Positions 26,700 through 35,830 of a DNA stretch of 64,000 nt are shown here, in pieces (position 1 is the stretch's first letter; each line of letters starts with the position of its first letter). The DNA is taken from contig NC_018473.1 in NCBI RefSeq assembly GCF_000277815.2, forward strand, positions 1-64,000. Direction: 5' to 3'. A program made the position numbers and the translations under genes. The notes below the pieces were generated by a model, which was given only the letters and a program-made list of their open reading frames with translations, made no database searches and was not told where the DNA came from. The stretch is from Encephalitozoon hellem ATCC 50504. Its lineage: Eukaryota > Microsporidia > Unikaryonidae.

Positions 26700-26829
26700 G
26701 CTTACGTGATCTCCACCATCGAGAAAGTAATCTGGTGCTTTTGACCGCCAGAACTTGATACGAAGGTCCAAAGCACCGAGATTACATGCATTTTCCTTAA
26801 GCTATATAACAAATGAGGATCAATTTTTT
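26700..26829 (+). ncRNA. Candidate structured RNA with long hairpin (class unknown)
   Basis: The core is a hairpin at 26727-26785. The 5' arm GTAATCTGGTGCTTTTGACC pairs with the 3' arm GGTCCAAAGCACCGAGATTAC through 19 base pairs, with one bulged G and one T/C mismatch, closing an 18-nt loop. A GCTTACGTG string lies upstream at 26700 and a T6 run follows, so an RNA polymerase III transcript is conceivable. The strand is assumed. The upstream CTTAC and the loop string GATACGAAGG weakly recall U1 snRNA (5' end and stem-loop I), and the start weakly recalls 5S rRNA, but neither fold fits fully. It could also be a DNA-level regulatory palindrome. Confidence 0.35.
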
Positions 26830-26840
26830 AATCCCAAGGT

Positions 26841-27482
26841 ATGAATATGAAACCAAATTCGGAGATTGATGGCTCTGAGAACAAAAGAGAAGGACTAAGG
26901 TATATAACGCAGGCGGTGTTCCAGCTACTTAGGGAGAACAGGGCCTGCACATATTCATTCATATGCAAGAATATTGTGTTTCCTAACACTGAGACACTCA
27001 ACAGAAGGATATACGATGTCTTGAATGTAATGAAAGCAGTGGGATTGGTCTCCAAAAGAGGCAAAAGATACTTCTTAGTAGACGATGCGTGCGATGCTGA
27101 TAGAAGAAAGGAGGAAGCGAAGAAACTAATGGAGATGAAGAAAGTATTTAAATTCATTGTGAATAGAAACTCTACCACGGAAGACACTCACCTCGAAAGA
27201 TTGTACTTGCCGTTCATGGTCGTGAGCACAAGTAAGAAGGCGGATATCCATTGTGAAACCAACGAAGAGAGAAACTTCTTTGTGTTCAAATCGACTAAGC
27301 CTCTCAAGGTCAATGAGGATTTGGATATATTGCGTGAGATATATGAAAAGGCACATTCCAAAGAAAAAGCAATGGATTTTTCGATAGTAGACAGGCTTAG
27401 CAGCGAGAGGCTTGAGTGCTTTGAAGAGAATGGGTATCGGCGTGAGGGACTAGATCCGGATGCATTCTTTTTTAGCTTCTAA
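26841..27482 (+). CDS. DP-family (E2F dimerisation partner) transcription factor
   Basis: A 213-aa nuclear DNA-binding protein. The winged-helix domain (about 19-77) carries NRRIYDVLNVMKAVGLVSKRGKRYF, shared by E2F and DP proteins. The segment after it (FKFIVNRN...LYLPFMVVSTSKKADIHCE) is specific to DP proteins, where it forms the dimerisation and core fold. DP pairs with E2F to drive G1/S genes. It is about half the size of human DP1 (410 aa), lacking long flanking tails. ATCCCAAGGT precedes the ATG. It is divergent from PTP1 and convergent with the TRAPPC4 gene (25-bp gap). No E2F gene is in this window. Confidence 0.85.
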   Translation: MNMKPNSEIDGSENKREGLRYITQAVFQLLRENRACTYSFICKNIVFPNTETLNRRIYDVLNVMKAVGLVSKRGKRYFLVDDACDADRRKEEAKKLMEMKKVFKFIVNRNSTTEDTHLERLYLPFMVVSTSKKADIHCETNEERNFFVFKSTKPLKVNEDLDILREIYEKAHSKEKAMDFSIVDRLSSERLECFEENGYRREGLDPDAFFFSF

Positions 27483-27507
27483 AGCTTTTGCATATTTATC
27501 ACATAGC

Positions 27508-27879
27508 CTATCTTTCAAATAGAATGTGAGGCCTAAATTTCGAGCATTGGATAGGCATTTCTGGTGAGTAGAATGGATCTCTCGTTACATATTTGCAGTA
27601 GTGGCAGTAAACTCTTTCGAAGAGATTATCTGCAGGTTCGTCTGCAACAAAGACAAACACTAAGCCGGTGATTGTTCTGAAGATAGAGATGGCTCTGTTC
27701 TTGAAGTAAACAACCTGCTTTGGTGCAGGCTTATCCATTACTTTTGATAACATCACACTTACTGAATACAAAGAGCTTGTTAATATTAAAAGGCTGTTTA
27801 TGTCTGTCTTCTCTTCTCTCTCGTACTTGAAGACCATTCCTCCTGATTTGTTTATTATGAAGAACTGCTCTACAGCCAT
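27508..27879 (-). CDS. TRS23: TRAPP complex subunit 4 (Trs23/TRAPPC4)
   Basis: A 123-aa longin-fold subunit of the TRAPP tethering complex, the Rab/Ypt1 exchange factor of ER-Golgi transport. The N-terminal strand FFIINKSGGMVFKYE and the C-terminal block FVFVADEP...DPFYSPEMPIQCSKF match TRAPPC4 (family: NPFYSLEMPIRC). The PDZ-like insertion of the animal protein and the longer loop of the yeast protein are absent. The ATG at 27879 follows TCTCCCT; the longer frame would add an unrelated N terminus running into the LeuRS gene end. LeuRS lies 61 bp upstream on the same strand. Confidence 0.85.
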   Translation of the reverse strand: MAVEQFFIINKSGGMVFKYEREEKTDINSLLILTSSLYSVSVMLSKVMDKPAPKQVVYFKNRAISIFRTITGLVFVFVADEPADNLFERVYCHYCKYVTRDPFYSPEMPIQCSKFRPHILFER

Positions 27880-27940
27880 AGGGAGATATATAGATGGAAA
27901 ATTAAGATGACGGAGTGGTTCAAGGCAGAGTGGAAATGCT

Positions 27941-30562
27941 TTATTTGAACTCAAACAGGGGAGCCCCAGGGTCGGCCCTAGGGCTGACGCAGACCATAAC
28001 TTCAAGCCCGGTGTTGTCCTCAATGTAGCGCTTGTATGTTTTTAGGACCTCGTATTCATTGAATTTCATTGAATAGTTCTCTGGATGGTTGAGATAGTCC
28101 ATCGAAAATAGGATGCCCTTTTTCTCAGGTACTCCAAACTCCTTAAGAACCTCTCTAATGGCATTTATTGCCTTTGATGAGAGGTGAGACTCACTTTTCT
28201 TCATTTCCTCAGAAACATTGATGTTCAAAATCTTGCACTCGCAAATTATCTGGTCGATGATGTTCATGCATCTCCTCTTCCACTTGGAATACTCAACCCC
28301 GACCAATATCTCGACAGCCTCGCACTTTCTTTTTCTCTTTTGCGTCACCAGCCTCTTTAGAGTGTTCTTAAGATGGGAAACAGCATCAACCTCAGATGTA
28401 TCAGACAAAAATGGAGCAGGAAGAGAGAAGCTTGAGTGAAAATATGTTTCTATCAGATGCCGTGCCAATGAGGGTATGATGGGATACAGCAGCTGAGTCA
28501 TGCTCTTGTAAAGTAAAAACACAATCTCGTCATTGGTTCCCCCAAGAATGTGATACATTTCTTTTGCATGTATCATTTCGTAGAATCCATACTTTACCAC
28601 ATCTCTGTAAACCATATCTTCATGTGCGCGAATAGTATGTGCAACATTCATAGAAATCGTCTGTAGGAGGAATTTGTCTGCAAAGCCCATCTCTCCATAC
28701 TTTCTCATGAGACCCAAGATGCAAGGATTAAAGTCCTTCCCAGCGCACAGCTCCTCAATCATTTTTACATATGAGTAAAGCTTAAGAGTAAAAGCATTCG
28801 CATTGGATTCCACAAAGTTTGCATCCTCGTTTGTATCTCCACACACTGCCAAGCACATCCTTGTCGAGCTTACGCCGAACTTATCTAGAGACTCATCAAC
28901 AGTCAAAAAGTTCCCCGAACTCTTGCTCATCTTTTCAGAGTTCAGCATGAGATATCCATTTGTAAATATTCTTCTTGGCCAATGCTTCTTTTCAAACAAA
29001 GCCACATGGTTGAACAAGAAGAAAATGAGATGATTCTTCAGTAAATCCTTTCCACTTACACGAAGATCAACAGGATAGAAGTAGTTGAATGACTCCCTAC
29101 AACTACTTAGTATTTCCTCGAAGTCCCTGAGCTCCCCTGTTGCGCTTTGGTTGAGGAATATGTAATTCCACACATCATCAGAAAGCTTGCTGCTTGGGAA
29201 TATCTCCTCCTTCCCTTCCAAATCCTTGTACAAAAAGTGTTTGAAGGTGCACATTGCCATGTAAATAGTGCTATCACTAAGAGAGTCAATGAGGTATCTT
29301 TCATCCCAAGGAATTCTCGTCCCAAGTCCAAATGATCGTGAAAACCCCCACTTTCCTATCCATTCCAATGCCTCTTCTAAAATCGCTCTTGTATCATCGG
29401 TACAGACCATTCCGTCAATGCATTCCTTGACCCTCCTCTTCCACTCGGCATTGTCATAGTCTATATACCACTGATCAGTCAAAGCAACAATGCATTTTCC
29501 TCCAGACCTACTTATAACTTCCTCTTCAGGCTCGTAGAACTTCAAAAGATACTTTGTTTCTGCAAGGCGTATTTCGGTATTTTCAACCTTATTGATAAAT
29601 TCAATTTCCTTCTTCACATGCTCTATCAACTCGCTATCCTTCTTGCTTTGTATACCCTTAATGCTGCAGGGCAGATCTCTTTCAATGATATCACACTTTA
29701 CTTCATTTCCAAATGACTCAAATTGCTTGCCAATGAAGAAATCTCCTTTCACAGACCTTTTTCTATTTATTCCACACACTTGAGCATCCATATTCTCGAA
29801 AATATCCTTCTCTGCGAAATAATTCTGTCCATTGTACTCAAACTCTACAAAATCACTTTGCCTTCCAGCAACTGCCTTCAACGGCGCACAGCCCTCCTTG
29901 ATTCTTGCAAGAAGAACCCCTGCCTCAAACACCAGCTTGCACAAGACAACGGCAATGGGCTTCACATTCTCTCCTTTCCTACGATCATGGTCTAAGCATG
30001 TCTGCTTATCTATCGGACAGAATATGGAGTGCCTTTTTCCGAAGGATAGATACCCCAATCCATTCAACCTGTTGAACTGCCACTTGACGAATGAATCATA
30101 GTACTTATTGATTTCGGTGGTTATGAACGACCTTCTCCAGTCTATGTTTCCGTGGAACCTTTTCAAAGAGTTTGTGCACAGGTCTGGAAATGTCCTTACC
30201 CAATGGATGGGATCTGTAAACGGCCTGGCATCTTCAAACCCAAGGTCCTTTATAATCTTCTCCACGGAAAGATCCACTTCTCCTCCACTCAGCTCCTCTT
30301 TAAGCTTTTTTGCCGATGCGCTTATCGGCATACCCGTGCAGTGGAACACAAATGGAAACAGAACATTGTAGCCCTCCATCTCCTTGTAGTAGCTGAAAAA
30401 GTCTGCCTTCGACACAGAAAACAGGTGTCCAAGATGCAACCTTCCATTCATATAAGGCATAGGAAATGTCAGAAAAAACTTCTTCTTTTCAGAAACATCT
30501 GAAACTGTATCTCTTTCAATTTCAAGCGAATTCAAATACCTCAGCTTGGACCTTCCTTCCAT
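27941..30562 (-). CDS. LEU1: Leucyl-tRNA synthetase, cytosolic, editing domain reduced
   Basis: Class I aminoacyl-tRNA synthetase charging tRNA-Leu. The HIGH motif is HLGH (43-46), the KMSKS motif is at 544-548 (EKMSKSSGN), and the segment FSRSFGLGTRIPWDERYLIDSLSDSTIYMA is typical of eukaryotic LeuRS. It is 873 aa against about 1090-1180 in yeast and human. The editing (CP1) domain between CLDHDR (189-194) and SRSGGKCIVAL (351-361) is only about 155 residues, and the TLRPET block and the GTGVV/Asp block cannot be found. Loss of LeuRS editing has been reported for microsporidia. The C-terminal part is also shortened. TCCCTAAAG precedes the ATG. Confidence 0.96.
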   Translation of the reverse strand: MEGRSKLRYLNSLEIERDTVSDVSEKKKFFLTFPMPYMNGRLHLGHLFSVSKADFFSYYKEMEGYNVLFPFVFHCTGMPISASAKKLKEELSGGEVDLSVEKIIKDLGFEDARPFTDPIHWVRTFPDLCTNSLKRFHGNIDWRRSFITTEINKYYDSFVKWQFNRLNGLGYLSFGKRHSIFCPIDKQTCLDHDRRKGENVKPIAVVLCKLVFEAGVLLARIKEGCAPLKAVAGRQSDFVEFEYNGQNYFAEKDIFENMDAQVCGINRKRSVKGDFFIGKQFESFGNEVKCDIIERDLPCSIKGIQSKKDSELIEHVKKEIEFINKVENTEIRLAETKYLLKFYEPEEEVISRSGGKCIVALTDQWYIDYDNAEWKRRVKECIDGMVCTDDTRAILEEALEWIGKWGFSRSFGLGTRIPWDERYLIDSLSDSTIYMAMCTFKHFLYKDLEGKEEIFPSSKLSDDVWNYIFLNQSATGELRDFEEILSSCRESFNYFYPVDLRVSGKDLLKNHLIFFLFNHVALFEKKHWPRRIFTNGYLMLNSEKMSKSSGNFLTVDESLDKFGVSSTRMCLAVCGDTNEDANFVESNANAFTLKLYSYVKMIEELCAGKDFNPCILGLMRKYGEMGFADKFLLQTISMNVAHTIRAHEDMVYRDVVKYGFYEMIHAKEMYHILGGTNDEIVFLLYKSMTQLLYPIIPSLARHLIETYFHSSFSLPAPFLSDTSEVDAVSHLKNTLKRLVTQKRKRKCEAVEILVGVEYSKWKRRCMNIIDQIICECKILNINVSEEMKKSESHLSSKAINAIREVLKEFGVPEKKGILFSMDYLNHPENYSMKFNEYEVLKTYKRYIEDNTGLEVMVCVSPRADPGAPLFEFK

Positions 30563-30950
30563 CTTTAGGGATTACAAAAAAATTGATAATGCTTTTTTGA
30601 CTTAAACCTGTATTAGACAGTACGCTTAATAATCTAGTTAATCAAGATTCGTTGGCAAATCATTTTCTCCCATTTCTCCTTTTCCGTCACATGATATTAA
30701 TTACCGGGCCCTACCGCCCACACATGTTCTACACTGCATTGTTCATAAATGTTCTAATATACCACGGATTATGGCGGAATCTTCTCAGACACTTATTCAA
30801 CAAGTCCTATTCTTTGGGTTAGAAGGAAAGAAAGGTGGTATAATAGAAGGAAGAGTTGGACCCAATAAATAATTTGGCATTGAGGCTACTGTTGATTCTT
30901 CCCAAAGTTTAGCAGTCCTGCATAAATCGAGGCTTTTTTAGCCCCACTCC
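30563..30950. other. Long divergent spacer between LeuRS and CCCH genes (no gene seen)
   Basis: A 388-bp stretch between two divergent starts where 40-130 bp is usual. No credible reading frame or tRNA is seen. It contains a G/C-rich patch (CCGGGCCCTACCGCCC, near 30704) in otherwise AT-rich DNA and the start signal GCCCCACTCC of the CCCH gene at its right end. A small RNA is possible but not supported by a visible fold. Confidence 0.5.
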
Positions 30951-31658
30951 ATGGACGATTGTTATTTCTTTCTCTACTCCTCTTGCAAATTCAAGGACAA
31001 GTGTACGTATAGACATAACGAAAGCTGTAGAAACAATCTAGTTACGTGCAGGAACTGGGAATCAAAGATCCCATGCCGTGAAGATTGTCCATACCGCCAT
31101 TCAAAGTTTCATCTAAAGAAGAACAGGCGTGAGGAGATGTGCTACTGGGAAAACAAGCCTAGCGGATGCACCAAAGATAGATGCGAGTACAGGCACGTGG
31201 ACCCCATGAAAGATGCATGGAAGACTGGGGAGTCTTCAGAAAGGCCTCAGAGCCCATCACCAAGCATGCATCTGTCTTCAGGATCTGAGAGACATACTCC
31301 CGAGGATACTAGACTAAAGGATTACGAAGAAGTAATGAACATTCAAGACAGCCCGAAAGATTCTAAGGATAACACGGCACTTATAAATGACGATCTTGAA
31401 AGGAAAAAGAATGTAGAAGGGCGCTTGAAGGAAAATGCTGTACTTTCAGATGAAAAGAAGAATGGTATAGACACACTTAAAGTAATGGAGGCACAGGATA
31501 ACGTTCTTGAAAAGAGCCCTACCGAAGACGGCACACAGAAGCCTCAGAGTAAAAGAGTCAAAACAGAGGAGTCACTAGATGTTGTAGGAAGGACATCTGT
31601 GAACTTGGAGGAATTAGATAAGGAAATTGAGGAACTAGACAATATCCTGATGAAGTAA
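30951..31658 (+). CDS. CCCH zinc-finger protein, ZC3H11-like
   Basis: A 235-aa protein with three CCCH zinc fingers in the first 85 residues (MDDCYFFLYSSCKFKDKCTYRH; a middle finger with CRNW...CREDCPYRH; then CYWENKPSGCTKDRCEYRH). This trio and its wording closely match the N terminus of ZC3H11A, an mRNA-export factor linked to the TREX complex. The rest is acidic and disordered, with a possible basic nuclear signal (QSKRVK) near residue 200 and a helical tail. GCCCCACTCC precedes the ATG. RNA binding is expected; the exact role is inferred. Confidence 0.8.
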   Translation: MDDCYFFLYSSCKFKDKCTYRHNESCRNNLVTCRNWESKIPCREDCPYRHSKFHLKKNRREEMCYWENKPSGCTKDRCEYRHVDPMKDAWKTGESSERPQSPSPSMHLSSGSERHTPEDTRLKDYEEVMNIQDSPKDSKDNTALINDDLERKKNVEGRLKENAVLSDEKKNGIDTLKVMEAQDNVLEKSPTEDGTQKPQSKRVKTEESLDVVGRTSVNLEELDKEIEELDNILMK

Positions 31659-31858
31659 GTTGCATTTTTGAAGGACTCACAAATCTGTGGAATATATCTG
31701 GCTAATATGGATTCTCCATAGTAGATTTCAAAATAAGACTTACTGTACTGATATATTTCTAAAAGGTAAATATAACGTTATTCAATAAGAACAACTCGCA
31801 ATATTCCCCATATGGTATATGGTTAAAATAACTTGTATGGATTCTCTATGCCCTAGCA

Positions 31859-33910
31859 ATGAGAGATGCATCAGAGGCAAATGCCCATAAGCTTGATCTC
31901 AAAGACGTTATACTTGAGGTTCCTAACCAGAACATGCTGTCTAGTGAGAAATATGCCAGACTTATTAACGGTCTGGATATTGAGTTTGAGTCTGGGAAGA
32001 TGTATGCTTTTATGGGAACAAGCGGAAGTAGCAAGACAACGACTATGGAGGCCATTGCAGGAATGGTTCCATATGGGTCCAGAACCAGTGGAGAGATATT
32101 GATAGATAACGAGGAGAGAGACGAAGATTCATGGGGAAAGGAGTCGGCATATGGAAGGCAGCAGGGGTACACTATTAGTGAGCTGACAGTCGAGGAGTTT
32201 ATCAATTATTCCATTGCCTTCTCTTTGCCTCATGAGGACAAGGAGAGGATCAAGACGACCATAAGTGAAGTGCTGTGCAACGTCCTCGGATTGGAGCATG
32301 TCAGGGCCAACCGAATGGAGAATCTCTCTGGAGGAGAAAAAAAGAGGGTGAGTGTTGCAGTGACTTTTAGTAAGATGCTTCTACTTGAAGGAAAGTTAAA
32401 GGTAGTACTTCTTGATGAACCCACCAGTGAACTTGATTCGGGACTGGCAATGGATGTTGCAAACTTTCTTAAGGGCTATGCTAAGAGAAACGGCACGATG
32501 GTACTTGTGACTATTCATCAGCCAGGACACGGGCTTTTTAATACCTTTGACGGCCTTCTGTTTATGGACAAAGGAGTAAAGATATATGCAGGGCCCACCA
32601 GTGGCTTTATGAAATACTTAAATTCCAAAGGGATTTACAACACGAGTAAAGAAGAGACTGACTTGGAGTTTATATTCGGAGTTTTCAATGAAAAATCTGA
32701 GAGGGGAAAGCTTTACAAAGATAAGGTTGCAGAAATTAAAAGGGAGAGAGGAATTGGAAAAAATAAACAAGGAAAATTTAAGGACTCGGTTGATACGGCC
32801 GTTAACTTTATCCCAAACTTTTCAGTAGCCACTTCCCTAGCTAAAAGACAGCTGATTATAGATTGGAGAAATCTAAATATCCCGTATGGCTTCATTCTAA
32901 CTGTCCTTTTAACTCTCTTTCTTGCTGGTGTTGCGAAGTGTGTTGTTATGGAGAGATGCAATCTGCCGGGCAGTATTCTAGCATGCTTTATATTTAGGAT
33001 TTTTTCGGTGTTTTTGTCGTCCATTCCAAATGGACTGTTAAAGGGAATCGGATACACCACCAAAGAAGTTTCCTATGGCTTATACAACTCACCCACTCTA
33101 TGGTTTTCGGCATTGATTTTGGAGACACCACTGATTGTTCTCCGATTTACAATCTTCTTTGGAATCATATACTGGTTCGGACTTGTTGAAGGGGATGATG
33201 TCTTCTTCCTCGGCAGCCGCCTTATGTTGTCGGTTTTGTCAAGTAATGTGTTTCGCTTAGCACTTCTATGCAATGCAGACCCTTTGTCAACATTCGGAAG
33301 AATTACGCAAACAGTTGTGTCTTTCTTAGTTCCCTTGATTTCTCCTGTAATGCCATTTATTGGAAACATGCTTTTCGGCTCAAGTCAACCCTCTGAATCC
33401 AATGGCGCGTCAGTTCAAGCATTTTGCAAGTGGTTTTTTGGATCTTTGTATTCTGTGCTTATACCGAGCACTCTTCCTGAAAAAGATATTTATGCTTATT
33501 GTCAGACGAAACGGCCAGAAGAAGGTCTCAAAATGATTCCGAGTTCAGCTCAGGATAAAAGCGCGATCCTAGATCTTATCACTTATTATTTAGAAGGAAA
33601 TGGCACCGACGCATCGAGTCAAAGCTTCTCCAATGTCTATGCTTTAACTGCCGTGATATTGCTGTCAATACTTGCACTCAGTCTTTTAGGGATTTCTTTT
33701 CTAGACAGGAGATTTACGCCCTCGACGCGCTACCAACTTTCTAGCGGTAGGAGTATATCTGATAAGAATTTTATGTCAAGTATAAAGTCTCTCACCAGGG
33801 GTATTTGGTTCAAAAGATTCCTTATAACCTTAGTTGCAGTCTTAATAGTCTTAACTGTAGCCCTTGCCCTTTCCAAATCTAGCTTTTACTCAGGAGCCCT
33901 ACTTCTTTAA
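31859..33910 (+). CDS. ABC transporter, ABCG (White/BCRP-type) half-transporter
   Basis: A 683-aa membrane protein in the ABCG order: nucleotide-binding domain first, membrane domain second. The NBD has Walker A GTSGSSKT (53-60), signature LSGGE (156-160), Walker B VVLLDEP (182-188) and H-loop TIHQPG. The Walker A has Ser at residue 58 where Gly is standard. About six membrane helices follow from roughly residue 340, the last one at the C terminus. Such half-transporters work as dimers; substrates (lipids, drugs, metabolites) cannot be told. Microsporidia keep several ABCG genes. GCCCTAGCA precedes the ATG, and the 200 bp upstream is AT-rich. Confidence 0.93.
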   Translation: MRDASEANAHKLDLKDVILEVPNQNMLSSEKYARLINGLDIEFESGKMYAFMGTSGSSKTTTMEAIAGMVPYGSRTSGEILIDNEERDEDSWGKESAYGRQQGYTISELTVEEFINYSIAFSLPHEDKERIKTTISEVLCNVLGLEHVRANRMENLSGGEKKRVSVAVTFSKMLLLEGKLKVVLLDEPTSELDSGLAMDVANFLKGYAKRNGTMVLVTIHQPGHGLFNTFDGLLFMDKGVKIYAGPTSGFMKYLNSKGIYNTSKEETDLEFIFGVFNEKSERGKLYKDKVAEIKRERGIGKNKQGKFKDSVDTAVNFIPNFSVATSLAKRQLIIDWRNLNIPYGFILTVLLTLFLAGVAKCVVMERCNLPGSILACFIFRIFSVFLSSIPNGLLKGIGYTTKEVSYGLYNSPTLWFSALILETPLIVLRFTIFFGIIYWFGLVEGDDVFFLGSRLMLSVLSSNVFRLALLCNADPLSTFGRITQTVVSFLVPLISPVMPFIGNMLFGSSQPSESNGASVQAFCKWFFGSLYSVLIPSTLPEKDIYAYCQTKRPEEGLKMIPSSAQDKSAILDLITYYLEGNGTDASSQSFSNVYALTAVILLSILALSLLGISFLDRRFTPSTRYQLSSGRSISDKNFMSSIKSLTRGIWFKRFLITLVAVLIVLTVALALSKSSFYSGALLL

Positions 33911-34125
33911 AAGTGCAATAAAATAAGAGATAAATCACCAATGAGCTTCTTAGATAAGGTATTTATTTAATCAATCTACTTGCTTTGGGCAATAATAATT
34001 TAGGCTGCGCCAATGCGAGACAAACTTGCGAAGATATGGCATGTGGTAAGTGTGTGCCACCACAATGTCTTTCTTCCAATGTTTGTGTTTATGGAAATAA
34101 ATATACAACGCGATAAACATTGCTG

Positions 34126-35709
34126 ATGGAAACCTCCATGGAGGAAAGCTTTTCTTATGATGAAAATCTCCTCGACAAAAAAGCTATCAGAAGCTTCGTA
34201 AGGTTAAACAGGATTTTGGGGCAATTCCCCAAGAAGGATGGCATTGAGTGTGTTCTTTGCCAGGAGAAAACAAAGATCCGCAACCTTCACGACATGTTCA
34301 AGGCATATGCCTGTGCGGTTTCCTGCCTTGTCCACCACACAAAGTCTGTTGGAGATGCCGATCTCTTTGTGTTTTTCGAGGTTGAGGATTTTGTGATGAA
34401 AAAAATAAAACGGAGAGAGATGTGCACAATCAGGGATGTCCTGGAATACAAAAGAGATACGAAGGAGATGTATGAAGATGCATTAAGAGAACAGTTAGTT
34501 GCAGTATACAAGACATATTTCATAGAGGATGCTATCAAAATCAATTGCGAACAAGATATCGAGTCGATAGTGTATAAGTACTATAAACTAGCAGATGATT
34601 GTCTAAGAAAGAAATTCACGGCAAAGAGTCTAGAGCTTATCTTAACTCTTCTGTTCAGGAGAAATGAGCTTATCCGATTTTTCAAAGTATTCTCCTCTGG
34701 TAAGAAGAGCCGTGCTGCCTTCAAGCTTGCATTGTTATTCACACTGAAGCCTGAGTCTCACATCTCAACAGAAATCCTACTAAAAGAGTTCGAGGACGTT
34801 GAATTTGAAAAGGATAGCTTGTTTCCATACAGCGGGAACATTGGAAGTATACGCAAAGTTAGCAAGATGCTAGAAGATTCGGAAACAGACATTGGAGAGT
34901 GGTTTAAAATGCAGAAGGAAAGGATCTATTGGGAAGAGTGTGTCCAGATGTGGGCAGCAAACAGAGAAAGTGATGCAGCTGCGATGGATAACTCAATGGT
35001 AGAGATTTGCATAAAAAACAAACGCTACGAAGACGGATGGCTGATATGTAAAAATGATGTGGAGGGTACCAATGTAAGTGTCAGTAAGGCTTGTATTCTT
35101 TGCTTCAAGGGTCTAAAGAAGAATCCTAAGAGCAACGCCTGGAAAGCTAGGATAGGTGAGATTGTCGAGTATTCCATATCTACCGGCAATGTCAATTCAT
35201 TCCACGTGCTGATAGATGAGGTCTTAACAAAGCTCTATGAAGTTTCTCCTAGCCACCGGATTTCCATTCTCAGAAGATTCTCCAAAATGATCAGCTGTCT
35301 GCATAGAAGCGAAGACTTAACTGTGGACTTTTTTAAGGGACTTCAGGAATTGTGCAGTAGGTGCGAGGACTTCGAAACACGAAATCTATGCATAAAGTAT
35401 TCAGAGCAGGCCTACGAAGAGTGGAGAAAAGACAGGAAAAAGAAGTTCCTGTTCTTCAAAAGGCAAGGCCTACAAGATATTCTTATATATCGAACTTTAC
35501 TTGAGATCTATGGTTCCATGAAGGACTGCAGGAGATTTTACAGTGTCTATCAAGACCTTTTAAAGTCAAATATCGAGTTAACTAAGGAGCTGTGTATAAA
35601 ACTGGAAGGCCTTCATATCCAAGATTGCGAGGAGTGCATTTTAAAGAGAAACCGAGTTGTTGTAAATAAGGACCAGAGAATTGCATTCAACTTCTTGAAT
35701 AAACCCTAG
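34126..35709 (+). CDS. Hypothetical helical protein (527 aa)
   Basis: I do not recognise this protein. It is almost entirely helical, with repeated short amphipathic helices (for example around residues 270-400), suggesting an alpha-solenoid of TPR, HAT or HEAT type. An N-terminal pair of cysteines (CVLCQEK, about 43-46) is seen without partners. There is no signal peptide or membrane helix. The ATG at 34126 is the first in frame; a second Met four codons later is equally possible. No CCC motif precedes either. A role as scaffold in an RNA or trafficking complex is possible but unproven. Confidence 0.75.
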   Translation: METSMEESFSYDENLLDKKAIRSFVRLNRILGQFPKKDGIECVLCQEKTKIRNLHDMFKAYACAVSCLVHHTKSVGDADLFVFFEVEDFVMKKIKRREMCTIRDVLEYKRDTKEMYEDALREQLVAVYKTYFIEDAIKINCEQDIESIVYKYYKLADDCLRKKFTAKSLELILTLLFRRNELIRFFKVFSSGKKSRAAFKLALLFTLKPESHISTEILLKEFEDVEFEKDSLFPYSGNIGSIRKVSKMLEDSETDIGEWFKMQKERIYWEECVQMWAANRESDAAAMDNSMVEICIKNKRYEDGWLICKNDVEGTNVSVSKACILCFKGLKKNPKSNAWKARIGEIVEYSISTGNVNSFHVLIDEVLTKLYEVSPSHRISILRRFSKMISCLHRSEDLTVDFFKGLQELCSRCEDFETRNLCIKYSEQAYEEWRKDRKKKFLFFKRQGLQDILIYRTLLEIYGSMKDCRRFYSVYQDLLKSNIELTKELCIKLEGLHIQDCEECILKRNRVVVNKDQRIAFNFLNKP

Positions 35710-35830
35710 TGTGCCTTACTTCTGCCTTGGGGAGAATGTTTTGAGGCTGACGGATACAAAGTGTATGATCTTTGGCTCTCGAACCCTGTTCACAAACGAA
35801 TTTTGGTAAAGGCTGTTTAGATGACCCTGA

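Larger units (their letters stand above)
26507..26840. other. Spacer between divergent PTP1 and DP genes
   Basis: A 334-bp divergent intergenic region that should contain the PTP1 promoter on its left and the DP-gene promoter on its right (ATCCCAAGGT just before the DP ATG). No reading frame is convincing. Its middle holds a long hairpin, listed separately, and a T6 run lies at 26822-26829. Confidence 0.6.

Noticed and set aside
26700..26829. Firm naming of the hairpin region as U1 snRNA or 5S rRNA
   Set aside because: Only short strings match; the long hairpin does not fit 5S folding, and the 5' end lacks the full ACTTACCT of U1.
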